Below, piece after piece: positions 7,786 through 15,713 of a stretch of 64,000 nt of DNA (position 1 is the first letter of the stretch; the number at the start of each line of letters is the position of its first letter). The notes beneath the pieces were generated by a model, which had not been told where the DNA came from, searched no databases, and saw only the letters and a program-made list of their open reading frames with translations. Location of the stretch: NCBI RefSeq assembly GCF_001624695.1, contig NZ_JSEP01000023.1, positions 1 to 64,000 of the forward strand. Direction: 5' to 3'. A program made the position numbers and the translations under genes. Origin of the DNA: Labrenzia sp. OB1. GTDB taxonomy: Bacteria; Pseudomonadota; Alphaproteobacteria; Rhizobiales; Stappiaceae.

Positions 7786-8655
7786 ATGTTCAAATTGAAG
7801 TGCCTGCTTGTGTCGACAACACTGGTTGCCGGCCTTTCCAGCAGTCTCGCCCTGGCGGCTTCCGGTGGTTCTGAAGCCGTTTCCGACGCGGTCATCGCCG
7901 AACAACGCGCCGCACTGGCGGCGGCAACGAAGGACGGCGGATTCGGGCCGCAATCGCCCCGGGACATCGACGCTGCGGAAGGCAACAACCATCGCGCCTT
8001 CGGCGAAGCGCCTGCCTATGAAGCAATGACCCTGTGCGACATTCACTTCCACGAGAGTGCCGAGCACAAGGGCGGCGAGTTCACGACCTATGCCGGCAAT
8101 GGCGACGGACATGGCTACGGCACCGGCTTCAAGTACAACGGTGACCTGAGCACCGCCGAACTTGACCCGCTGGACAGCAAGATCGGTGGCGGTGAACACG
8201 GCGACCTGGTGCCCGGCGACACGATCGAAATCCATTTCGTCTATTCGACCGCCAAGGCGGCCCCCGGGCCGACCCTGGGCACATGTCTCAGCGATGCCAT
8301 CAGCAATCCGCAATTGCGCGTGGAAGCGGTGGTCGGCGTGTTGGTCAACGATCCGGAGGCGGCCGACTTTGTCGAAATGGCAAAGGTCGCCGCGATCAAC
8401 GGCCTTTATCAAGCGCCGAACCTGCCGAACGATCTTGGAACTCCGGTCGTCTATGCCGGCTCCACCACCGGCCCGGGCTACAATGAAAAAGCCTCGCCGT
8501 TTCAGGTGACCTGGAGTGTCCGGCCCAAAGTGGTGAAACTCGACATCGCCTCCGTCGGCACCTGGTTGAGCGGCAACGTGTTCGAGGAAGACCACGCCCA
8601 CGGCGTGCGCAATCTTCTGCTCAATCCGGACCTTCTCTCGCAGATCTCCAGATAA
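7786..8655 (+). CDS. Secreted delta-class carbonic anhydrase
   Basis: A 289-residue exported protein. Residues 1-25 form a signal peptide ending ALA before ASGG. The core motif LCDIHFHESAEHKGGEF presents H87, H89 and H94 as an HxHx4H zinc-binding arrangement, followed by GNGDGHGYG. This is the pattern I associate with bacterial delta-class carbonic anhydrases, which hydrate CO2 to bicarbonate with zinc. The mature enzyme would act in the periplasm or outside the cell, where it could supply bicarbonate. A good ribosome-binding site (ggagatgacc) precedes the start, and a strong terminator at 8796-8831 suggests a single-gene unit. The family call rests on motif memory, not a search. Confidence 0.72.
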   Translation: MFKLKCLLVSTTLVAGLSSSLALAASGGSEAVSDAVIAEQRAALAAATKDGGFGPQSPRDIDAAEGNNHRAFGEAPAYEAMTLCDIHFHESAEHKGGEFTTYAGNGDGHGYGTGFKYNGDLSTAELDPLDSKIGGGEHGDLVPGDTIEIHFVYSTAKAAPGPTLGTCLSDAISNPQLRVEAVVGVLVNDPEAADFVEMAKVAAINGLYQAPNLPNDLGTPVVYAGSTTGPGYNEKASPFQVTWSVRPKVVKLDIASVGTWLSGNVFEEDHAHGVRNLLLNPDLLSQISR

Positions 8656-8678
8656 GGCATTTCTCGTTCACCTTGCTC

Positions 8679-8729
8679 CGGCCCCCGAGAACAACGCAAC
8701 ACGCTGTTGGTTGATGTTTTCGGGGGCCG
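8679..8729 (+). terminator. Long hairpin after the carbonic anhydrase gene
   Basis: A 10-bp perfect stem, 8679-8688 with 8720-8729, encloses a 31-base loop that can itself pair. There is no T-run, so factor-independent termination here is doubtful. The better terminator is just downstream. Confidence 0.35.
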
Positions 8730-8795
8730 AACACTGATGAACGGCGCTGGCGTGTCCGGGCCGGTCGAGCGCTCCGCCTCTTGCCCTTCCGCCGC

Positions 8796-8831
8796 CGAGC
8801 CTGCAAACCCGCGGCTCGACTATTTTTTTTT
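8796..8831 (+). terminator. Rho-independent terminator
   Basis: A cgagcc/ggctcg stem (8796-8801 with 8813-8818) is followed by nine consecutive T residues at 8823-8831. It ends the carbonic anhydrase transcript. Confidence 0.75.
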
Positions 8832-8928
8832 AATTTCTCTCCCCTGTCGGTTTAACCAACACTCCCGCGTCCTCTGATCACCTGGGCCTGCCCGGGCGAT
8901 TTTCCAAAGACATATGAGGACGAATGAC

Positions 8929-9312
8929 ATGAGCGATGCGATGCAAAACCACGGGAGCTTCAGCTGGATGGAGCTGCACAGCGGTGACGCGGACAAGGCG
9001 AAGGCGTTTTACAAAAGCCTGCTCGGCTGGGGCACGGAAGACATGGACATGCCCGGCATGACCTATTCCGTGATCACCAATGGAGTCGGCAAGATCGGCG
9101 GGTTTCCTCCGATGGCTGCCGACACGCCGCGCTGGCTGCCTTATGTCACCGTTGACGATGTCGATGCATGTGTCGGCACGGCAAGATCCCTCGGCGCGGA
9201 CATCGCCAGCGAACCGATGACGATCCCGGGCGTCGGACGGATGGCGACCATCGTCGATCCGGTCGGCGGGGTGATCGCGATGATCACCTATGAAACGCAG
9301 GCGGACACCTAA
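8929..9312 (+). CDS. VOC-family (glyoxalase-fold) protein
   Basis: About 127 residues from the ATG at 8929, which has GAGGA upstream; an in-frame ATG at 8914 is also possible but has no ribosome-binding site. The single vicinal-oxygen-chelate domain opens GSFSWMELHSGDADKAKAFY, the usual beta-alpha start with a helix positioning the first metal ligand, and ends ATIVDPVGGVIAMITY. Metal ligands of true glyoxalase I are not all recognisable, so it may be a binding or unknown lyase/dioxygenase-type VOC protein. It is followed after 31 bases by a MAPEG gene and probably shares its transcript. Confidence 0.85.
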   Translation: MSDAMQNHGSFSWMELHSGDADKAKAFYKSLLGWGTEDMDMPGMTYSVITNGVGKIGGFPPMAADTPRWLPYVTVDDVDACVGTARSLGADIASEPMTIPGVGRMATIVDPVGGVIAMITYETQADT

Positions 9313-9343
9313 ACCGCCCCCCTATCGTTTCGGAGACTTCAAG

Positions 9344-9751
9344 ATGGAACTGATTTCCTCACTAGCGGTAACCACAGTCTTTATCGCGCTGTTCGCGCTT
9401 CTGCAGGTTCCGATGACCATGGCCGTCGGGTTCCGGCGGGCGCAAACCGGCATCCAGTTTCTGGATGCCGGCGATGAGGTGTTGCTCAAGCGCATGCGCG
9501 CTCATGGCAACTTTACAGAAACGGTGCCAATGACCCTGCTCGCCATGGCGGCCGCCGAACTGAGCGGGGCCCCCGCGTATCTGCTTTGGGCGGGTGGCGG
9601 GGCCCTGCTGTGCGGCCGGCTGCTGCACTATCGCACGCTGATCACCTCGGGCTTCGGCAACGGCCGGGCAGTCGGAATGCTGCTGACCCTGGCGCCGTTG
9701 CTTGTCTTTCCGGTCTATGTGTTCTGGCATCTGGCCGGATTGAGGAACTAG
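9344..9751 (+). CDS. MAPEG-family membrane protein
   Basis: About 135 residues from the ATG at 9344, which has ggag nine bases upstream; the longer frame from 9290 overlaps the VOC gene and is not protein-like. Four hydrophobic segments are visible (about residues 5-27, 55-70, 73-90 and 105-130). The family signature RAHGNFTETVPMTLL lies between the first two, matching bacterial membrane-associated eicosanoid/glutathione metabolism proteins. The bacterial members are integral inner-membrane proteins, some with glutathione transferase or peroxidase activity, though most lack a known role. The pairing with a VOC protein might hint at detoxification, but this is inference. Confidence 0.85.
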   Translation: MELISSLAVTTVFIALFALLQVPMTMAVGFRRAQTGIQFLDAGDEVLLKRMRAHGNFTETVPMTLLAMAAAELSGAPAYLLWAGGGALLCGRLLHYRTLITSGFGNGRAVGMLLTLAPLLVFPVYVFWHLAGLRN

Positions 9752-9888
9752 GCCCCGGATTACCCGTGCGTAAGGGACCAGCCCCCGGCTCAACACAAGC
9801 GCCGTTCCGGACCAGATCCGGGACGGCGCGAGGAGTGCGGTTCGCGAACGGTATTGGGCGGAGGAGAGAGGGCAGACGGGGAAGCCGG

Positions 9889-10422
9889 CTACTCCGCCGC
9901 GACGGGAATGTCGCGCAGCGAACGGCGCGCCCAGGGACGGGTGCCTTCCGGGATCTCCTCAACAGTGCCGACCGGCTGCAGGTATTTGGTGACCTCCGGC
10001 CACTCGCCCGCCTTCAGGGCCTTCAGCACCTCCGGCTTGGAGATCTCGAAGGAAGACACACCGCAGCGCATCGCGAGCGGCACCTGGTCGAGGATGTATT
10101 TACCGGTCGCGCGAATATCGCCCTTGTAGCCGGCCTGCTCACGCAGGATACGGGCCGCGGAAAAGCCGCGCCCGTCGGCGAAGCTCGGAAAGTCCACAGC
10201 GACCAGCGCCAGACGGTCGAGAAACGGCAGAACGTCCGCGCTGTCGTCTCCGGCCTCTATGAGGACGGCCGTCCGGCCGCCGCGTGCCAGATAGGTTTCC
10301 GGCTCAACCAGGAACATCGAAAGCGGCACCAGGGCATCGCCGTCCAAGGCGGCGCCGGTCTCCGGGTCCGCACGGACCCAGTCCTCCTCGACGAACGCGC
10401 CGTCCTTGAAAATCGTTGTCAT
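9889..10422 (-). CDS. DUF934 protein, last gene of the sulfite-reduction operon
   Basis: A 177-residue cytoplasmic protein of the DUF934 family. Typical stretches are DFPSFADGRGFSAARILRE and MRCGVSSFEI. In alpha- and betaproteobacteria the family is almost always encoded beside cysI and cysH, and it is sometimes annotated as an oxidoreductase; its biochemical role is unproven. It starts at the ATG at 10422, 89 bases after cysH, and closes the cluster cysG-DUF2849-cysI-cysH-DUF934. Context implies a supporting role in assimilatory sulfite reduction or electron supply. Confidence 0.85.
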   Translation of the reverse strand: MTTIFKDGAFVEEDWVRADPETGAALDGDALVPLSMFLVEPETYLARGGRTAVLIEAGDDSADVLPFLDRLALVAVDFPSFADGRGFSAARILREQAGYKGDIRATGKYILDQVPLAMRCGVSSFEISKPEVLKALKAGEWPEVTKYLQPVGTVEEIPEGTRPWARRSLRDIPVAAE

Positions 10423-10511
10423 TCCTTGCGTCCTCAATTCCGCTTTGTCCGTTCCGGAGGTCGTTCGCGAGACCTCTACAGGTTCATTGTCTTGCAGCGT
10501 GCCGCTGCGCC

Positions 10512-11273
10512 TCAGATACCGCTGCCGTCGACTTCCTTGCCGTGCGAGGGCCAGTGAATGCCGCATTCGGTCTTGTCCTGGCCGCGCCAGCGCCCGGCGC
10601 GCGGATCCTCTCCCGGTGCGACCTTGCTGGTGCAGGGCAGGCAGCCGATGGACGGATAGCCCTGGGACACCAGCGGATGCGGCGGCAAATCGTGGGTTCT
10701 GGCATAGTCGAGAATGTCTCCGGCCGTCCAGTCCGCCAGCGGGTTGACCTTCACGCGGCCTTCGTCGATCTCGAAGTAATCGAGAGCGGCGCGCGTGGCG
10801 CTCTGGTACCGCTTGCGCCCCGATATCCAGGCCTCGAACCCCTTCAGCGCGTTTGCCAGCGGAACAACCTTGCGGATGTGGCAGCAAGCGTCGGTGTCGC
10901 TCATCCAGAGCATGCCGGCAGGATCGTTGGTGGCCAGGTCATCTGCTTCGGGCTTGTGTGTCCGCACGTTGGTGAGACCGAGTGTCTCGACAAGCTGGTC
11001 GCGGTAAAGGATCGTTGCCGGGAACAGCTTCACCGTGTCGACGAACAGCACCGGCGTGGACGGATCGACTTGAGCGACCATATGCAGCAGCACCGCGGAA
11101 TCCGCGCCGAAGCTGGACACCATGGCAATGCCGCCGGCGAACTGGTGCCGGATGGCGGTCAGAAGGATTTCATGCGCGCTCGCGCCCTCGAACTGGGCGT
11201 TGAGAGCAGCAACTTCCGCCTGCAGCCCGAGCTCCGGATCGACGCCAAGGCTGAATGTCTCATGCAGCGCCAT
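10512..11273 (-). CDS. cysH: Phosphoadenylyl/adenylyl-sulfate reductase
   Basis: A 253-residue reductase that converts activated sulfate (APS or PAPS) to sulfite in cysteine biosynthesis. The ATG at 11273 is preferred: the frame continues upstream but those codons overlap cysI and carry no family sequence. The PP-loop-like SSFGADSAVLL is at residues 53-63. Cysteines C130-C131 and C211-x2-C214 form the CC...CxxC set that binds a [4Fe-4S] cluster in APS-type reductases, and C237 in KTECGIH is the catalytic cysteine. The cluster cysteines suggest APS rather than PAPS as substrate. The start overlaps the end of cysI by 14 bases, indicating coupled translation. Confidence 0.92.
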   Translation of the reverse strand: MALHETFSLGVDPELGLQAEVAALNAQFEGASAHEILLTAIRHQFAGGIAMVSSFGADSAVLLHMVAQVDPSTPVLFVDTVKLFPATILYRDQLVETLGLTNVRTHKPEADDLATNDPAGMLWMSDTDACCHIRKVVPLANALKGFEAWISGRKRYQSATRAALDYFEIDEGRVKVNPLADWTAGDILDYARTHDLPPHPLVSQGYPSIGCLPCTSKVAPGEDPRAGRWRGQDKTECGIHWPSHGKEVDGSGI

Positions 11274-12918
11274 AAAGTGCCTCCTTGAAAGGCTCCTCCC
11301 CGAGACGGCGATAGGCATCCAGGAAGGTTTCCTCCTTGCCGGACCGCAGACCGAGATAGGTATCGACCAGCTTTTCGACCGCATCGACCACTTCCTCGGA
11401 AGAGAAGCCACGGCCGACGATTTCACCGATGGAGGTGTTTTCATTGGCCGACCCGCCGAGCGTCACCTGATAGAATTCCTCGCCCTTCTTCTCCAGGCCG
11501 AGAATGCCGATATGGCCGACATGGTGATGGCCGCAGGCGTTGATGCAGCCGGAGATCTTGATCTTCAGCTCGCCGATCTCCGCCTGGCGTTCCGCCGCGC
11601 CGAAGCGTTCGGAAATGCGCTGCGCCACCGGAATGGACCTTGCGGTCGCCAGGGCGCAGAAATCCATGCCCGGGCAGGCGATGATGTCGGTGATGAGCCC
11701 CGCATTGCCTTCCGCGATGCCGGCAGCCACCAGCCCGTCGTAAAGGTCAGGCAGATCGTCCAGCTTCACATGTGGCAGAATCACATTCTGCTCATGGGAA
11801 ATACGGATTTCATCGTGGCCGTACTGTTCGGCAAGATCGGCCATGACCTCCATCTGCGCATCGGACGCATCGCCGGGAATGCCGCCGACCGGCTTCATCG
11901 ACAATGTCACGGACGTGTAACCCGGCACCCGGTGCGGATTGAGATTATGCGCGGCAAACTGCGCGAAGGCGGTATCGCTTGCGCGGCGCGCTTCGACGGC
12001 GGCGGACGTGGCCGACCCGACTTCCAGCGGCGGCGGTGCGAAATAGGCCTCGATGCGGCGGACTTCCTCCTCCGGCAGACGCAGGACGCCGAAGCGGATC
12101 TTTTCGAATTCCTGTTCGATATCCGCCTTCAGGTCTTCCAGACCGGTCTCATGCACCAGGATCTTGATGCGCGCCTTGTATTTGTTGTCCCGTCGGCCAT
12201 AGCGGTTGTACACACGCAGGATCGCTTCGGAATAGGCCAGAAGGTCCTCTTCGGGAAGGAAGTCGCGCACCTGGCGTCCGATCATCGGCGTGCGGCCGAG
12301 ACCGCCGCCGACATAGACGACAAAACCGGTCTCGCCGGCATCGTTGCGGGTCAGTTGCAGGCCGATGTCATGCACCTGCACCGCGGCGCGGTCATGCGGC
12401 GCGCCGGTGATGGCTATCTTGAACTTGCGCGGCAGGAACGAGAATTCCGGATGCAGCGACGACCACTGGCGCAGGATTTCGGCGTAGGGGCGCGGATCGG
12501 CAATCTCGTCGGCGGCAGCGCCGGCGAAATGGTCCGCGGTCACATTCCGAATGCAGTTGCCCGAGGTCTGGATGGCATGCATCTCGACTTCGGCCAGCTC
12601 TTCCAGGATCTTCGGCGTGTCTTCCAGTTTCGGCCAGTTGAACTGGATGTTCTGGCGCGTGGTGAAGTGGCCATAGCCCTTGTCGTAGGTACGGGCGATA
12701 TGCGCGAGCTTGCGCATCTGACGGCCGTTCAGCGTGCCATAGGGAATGGCGACCCTGAGCATATAGGCATGAAGCTGCAGATAAAGACCGTTCATCAGGC
12801 GCAGCGGCTTGAACTCGTCCTCGGAAAGTTCACCGGCCAGGCGCCGGCGGACCTGATCCTTGAACTGATCGGTGCGCTGGCTGACAAAGCTCGCGTCAAA
12901 TTCGTCGTAGCGGTACAT
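11260..12918 (-). CDS. cysI: Nitrite/sulfite reductase hemoprotein subunit
   Basis: A 552-residue siroheme/[4Fe-4S] reductase performing the six-electron reduction of sulfite to sulfide. It has the internal duplication of the family: two ferredoxin-like half domains (about residues 45-115 and 325-395) and two catalytic domains. The siroheme cluster ligands are CPGMDFC (C-x5-C) and CINAC (C-x3-C) within a segment ending GHHHVGHIG. An AGGAG site lies nine bases before the ATG. Neighbours cysG (siroheme synthesis) and cysH argue for sulfite rather than nitrite as substrate. No cysJ flavoprotein is nearby, so reduced ferredoxin or another donor is likely. Confidence 0.92.
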   Translation of the reverse strand: MYRYDEFDASFVSQRTDQFKDQVRRRLAGELSEDEFKPLRLMNGLYLQLHAYMLRVAIPYGTLNGRQMRKLAHIARTYDKGYGHFTTRQNIQFNWPKLEDTPKILEELAEVEMHAIQTSGNCIRNVTADHFAGAAADEIADPRPYAEILRQWSSLHPEFSFLPRKFKIAITGAPHDRAAVQVHDIGLQLTRNDAGETGFVVYVGGGLGRTPMIGRQVRDFLPEEDLLAYSEAILRVYNRYGRRDNKYKARIKILVHETGLEDLKADIEQEFEKIRFGVLRLPEEEVRRIEAYFAPPPLEVGSATSAAVEARRASDTAFAQFAAHNLNPHRVPGYTSVTLSMKPVGGIPGDASDAQMEVMADLAEQYGHDEIRISHEQNVILPHVKLDDLPDLYDGLVAAGIAEGNAGLITDIIACPGMDFCALATARSIPVAQRISERFGAAERQAEIGELKIKISGCINACGHHHVGHIGILGLEKKGEEFYQVTLGGSANENTSIGEIVGRGFSSEEVVDAVEKLVDTYLGLRSGKEETFLDAYRRLGEEPFKEALYGAA

Positions 12919-12993
12919 CGTTGAACTCTCCTGTCGGGCGCTGCCGTGCGTGTCTTTCAGTGACCCGGGCGCTGCCCTGCTCCCGTCTCTGGT

Positions 12994-13293
12994 TTAAGCG
13001 GATACGGCCTGGGCGTGCTTGCCCAGATCCGGATGGGTGGTCGGCCCGGTCGCGCGGATCTTTTCGCGCAGGCGTACAGGCACAATGACGCCGTCCTCGA
13101 CCGTCACGTCCATGGCGTAGACGCTGACGACTTCCTGCCTGTCTTCCGCTGCCACGCCCTGGGCCAGCGCTTCGGCCACGGCTTCCTTGCCCTCGAAGAC
13201 CTTCGCAAGCGTGATGCGCTCGACCCAATCTCCGGTCCCGGCGAGCCAGACGACATCGCCGTTCAAAAGCCGGTTGGCGGTAATGACTTTCAT
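12994..13293 (-). CDS. DUF2849 protein of the sulfite-reduction operon
   Basis: A 99-residue protein beginning MKVITANRLLNGDVVWL, the recognisable DUF2849 opening, and ending with a VPVRLREKIRATGPT segment. It lies 19 bases after cysG and 75 bases before cysI. In alphaproteobacteria this small family occurs in the same position between a siroheme synthase and a sulfite reductase. Its function is unknown. The conserved placement suggests a part in sulfite reductase maturation or electron transfer, but nothing in the sequence (no cysteines, no cofactor motif) proves it. Confidence 0.85.
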   Translation of the reverse strand: MKVITANRLLNGDVVWLAGTGDWVERITLAKVFEGKEAVAEALAQGVAAEDRQEVVSVYAMDVTVEDGVIVPVRLREKIRATGPTTHPDLGKHAQAVSA

Positions 13294-13312
13294 GGCAATC
13301 ACTCTCTTACAT

Positions 13313-14776
13313 TCAGGCAGCTGCGATCCGGGCCGCCCGCTGCGGCGCCAGAGGTTCAGCCTTGTCCAGGGCGGCATGGCCGACGGCCTCGCCGATCACG
13401 ATCAGAACCGGCCTGCCGACTTCCGCGCGATCCGAAAGGACCGCGAGTTCGCGAAGGGTTCCGGCGAATTGGCGTTCGTCCGGATGGGCGGCGTTTTCAA
13501 TGACGGCCACAGGGGTTTCCGGCCTCAGGCCGGCGGACATCATCCGGCCGGCAACGGCTGCAGCCACGGTGCGGCCCATATAGACCGCGACGGTCGCGCC
13601 TTTCAGCGCGAGGTCCGCCCAGTCCGGCAGAGTTTCAGATTTCGCATTGTGGCCGGTCGCAAACACGAGATTGGAGGCGACACCACGCAATGTCAGCGGG
13701 ATCTGGGCCGAAGCTGCCGCAGCGAAGGCCGCGGTAACGCCGGGCACGATTTCAAAGCCGATACCGCCTGCGCGGAGCGCCTCCATTTCCTCCGCCGCGC
13801 GGCCGAAGACCATAGGATCACCGGACTTGAGGCGCACCACCTTGAGGCCTTCGCCCGCAAGTCTGACGAGGAGTTCGCAGATTTCCGATTGCGGTACGGA
13901 GTGTGCGCCCTTGCGCTTGCCGACGGCGATGCGATCCGCGTCCCGGCGGCCCATGGCCACGACATCGGCGGGCACCAGCGCGTCATGGACGATCACATCG
14001 GCTTCCTGAAGCAGCCGCTGGGCACGGAGGGTCAGAAGGTCTTCCGCGCCCGGACCGGCGCCGACCAGCCAGACGAAACCGGGCTCGCCGGCCATGCTGT
14101 TGAGCAACCGCTGCGCTTCCGAGCGCGCGGCGCCGGTCTTGCCGGCATAAAGATTGGCGGCAACGGACCCGGAAAAGAACCGCGCCCAGAAATTCCGGCG
14201 CAGGGCGCCGTCCCGGATCACTTTGGTGGCGGCGTCGCGGAAACTTTCGGCAAGCCGGGCAAGTTCGCCGGTCGCGCGCGGCAGCATCGCCTCGATGCGG
14301 GCGCGAATATGACGGGAGAGAACCGGACCGACGCCGGTGGACGTGATGGCGACGGCAATCGGAGCGCGGTTGACCAGCGCACCGGTGTAAAAATCGCAAA
14401 GCTCCGGCTTGTCGACCGCGTTCACCGGCACACCCATGATCCTTGCGGCATCGACGACGGCCTTGTCGAGTTTCCAGTCCTCACGGGCGGAAAAGACAAG
14501 CGCGGCATCGGTGAGATGCGCCGGGCGGAAGCCCTCGGCGATATGTTCGGCCTCGAAGAGCTCGATTGCTTCGCGCAGGTCCGGTTCGATCGTTTTGGAG
14601 ACCACGACGATCCGCGCGTTGGTTTCGCCGAGCAGGCGCACCTTGGCCGCTGCCTCGCCGCCATTGCCGACGACAAGTACTTTTCGGCCGGCAACTTTCA
14701 TGAATGCCGGAAACACATCCAGCCGGGCGTCCGGCTTTTTCAGTGCTTTCGCTTTCGTTTCAAGGCTGCCAGCCAT
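13313..14776 (-). CDS. cysG: Siroheme synthase (dehydrogenase/ferrochelatase plus uroporphyrinogen-III methyltransferase)
   Basis: A 487-residue bifunctional enzyme that makes siroheme for CysI from uroporphyrinogen III. The N-terminal domain (about residues 20-180) carries the NAD-binding VVGNGGEAAAKVRLL and converts precorrin-2 to siroheme. The C-terminal SAM-dependent methyltransferase domain (from about residue 225) starts FVWLVGAGPGAEDLLTLRA and contains SGDPMVFGRAAEE. The ATG at 14776 has GGAG 10 bases upstream; the extra 37 upstream codons in frame are not family-like. It is the first gene of the cys operon, so the operon promoter should lie within 14777-15000. Confidence 0.92.
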   Translation of the reverse strand: MAGSLETKAKALKKPDARLDVFPAFMKVAGRKVLVVGNGGEAAAKVRLLGETNARIVVVSKTIEPDLREAIELFEAEHIAEGFRPAHLTDAALVFSAREDWKLDKAVVDAARIMGVPVNAVDKPELCDFYTGALVNRAPIAVAITSTGVGPVLSRHIRARIEAMLPRATGELARLAESFRDAATKVIRDGALRRNFWARFFSGSVAANLYAGKTGAARSEAQRLLNSMAGEPGFVWLVGAGPGAEDLLTLRAQRLLQEADVIVHDALVPADVVAMGRRDADRIAVGKRKGAHSVPQSEICELLVRLAGEGLKVVRLKSGDPMVFGRAAEEMEALRAGGIGFEIVPGVTAAFAAAASAQIPLTLRGVASNLVFATGHNAKSETLPDWADLALKGATVAVYMGRTVAAAVAGRMMSAGLRPETPVAVIENAAHPDERQFAGTLRELAVLSDRAEVGRPVLIVIGEAVGHAALDKAEPLAPQRAARIAAA

Positions 14777-15049
14777 CTTCAGGGTCTCCAATCCCAGTTT
14801 GATGGACCTAATGTAGTCGGCGGCCTCCCCGGGTGCCGGGCACCGGATTTCAAAGCTTTGCGGATTAGCGGAATAGTTTTTTCCCAACGGACGGTTTGAC
14901 CAATTCCAATTCCCGCTCCTCTTGCCTCATTCCACAAACTGCGAATACAAAGCGATCAGGCGTTCGGGTCTGGCTTGGCAGCAGATGGCGAATTCTTCAC
15001 GACCGATTACGGTTTCACCGGACGCATGGCACAAACAAAGCGAAGACGA

Positions 15050-15550
15050 ATGCAATTCATCAAATCGAGTATTTTTCTGTCGGTGGCTTTCGGCGTATCG
15101 ATGGCGGCACAGCCGGTTCTCGCGCAGCAGGCAAACGAGGACGCTCTCTGGCAGACACGTTGCGCCGGTCCATCGAGATCAGTGGAGGCTCTCACTTGCG
15201 AGGCGAGTGAAAGCGTTCGGATGAAGGACAGCGGTCAACTGGTTTTCAAGGTCGACCTCATCTTCCCCGCCGACAAGGCGGCACCGGTTCTTCGTATGCA
15301 GGCTCCGCTCGGTTTTTATCTGCCCGGCAAGATCAGGCTTGGCGTGGACGGAAACCCGATAAGCGAACTGGAGATCGGCTTCTGCGACAAGCGAGGCTGT
15401 TTCCTGTCCACCGAAGCGACGCCGGACATAATCGCCGCCATGACAGCAGGGGCAGTGCTGCAGATCGACTTCGCGCCCGCGGCCGACCGCAGACAGACCA
15501 TCGAACTGCCGCTTGCAGGTTTCGGCCGGGCGATGAACGCCGTTCAGTGA
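15050..15550 (+). CDS. Invasion-associated locus B (IalB) family exported protein
   Basis: About 166 residues from the ATG at 15050; another in-frame ATG at 15026 would only add a basic extension before the signal peptide. Residues 1-29 are a signal peptide ending QPVLAQ. The mature part has the IalB-family pattern of paired cysteines (WQTRCAG...LTCEA, then FCDKRGCFLST), probably two disulfides, with a LGFYLPGKIRLGVDG segment between. The family is widespread in Hyphomicrobiales; it was named for a Bartonella invasion gene but is mostly found in free-living bacteria, where the role is unknown. Periplasmic location is inferred from the signal. Confidence 0.85.
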   Translation: MQFIKSSIFLSVAFGVSMAAQPVLAQQANEDALWQTRCAGPSRSVEALTCEASESVRMKDSGQLVFKVDLIFPADKAAPVLRMQAPLGFYLPGKIRLGVDGNPISELEIGFCDKRGCFLSTEATPDIIAAMTAGAVLQIDFAPAADRRQTIELPLAGFGRAMNAVQ

Positions 15551-15655
15551 GGATTGTGCCTGCAAGGCGCCGGGGACTGAACACGACCGCTTAACGCCCC
15601 TGTCTCCCCTGATCGTGCCGCATCATCAGAAATCCTTGCAGATCGCACGACAACA

Positions 15656-15682
15656 AAAAGCCGGCAGAAACTGCCGGCTTTT
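15656..15682. terminator. Bidirectional rho-independent terminator
   Basis: A 12-bp perfect stem, 15656-15667 with 15671-15682 and a 3-base loop, has A-runs on the left arm and T-runs on the right. It therefore serves both converging genes, ialB and the thiolase. Confidence 0.85.
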
Positions 15683-15713
15683 CAACGTCAAAGGGTTCAC
15701 GTGATTTCAGAAA

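Noticed and set aside
11122-12924. 600-residue plus-strand frame
   Set aside because: Antisense shadow of cysI, with histidine- and aspartate-rich composition typical of mirrored GC-rich codons.
13187-14899. 570-residue plus-strand frame
   Set aside because: Antisense shadow of cysG without recognisable motifs.
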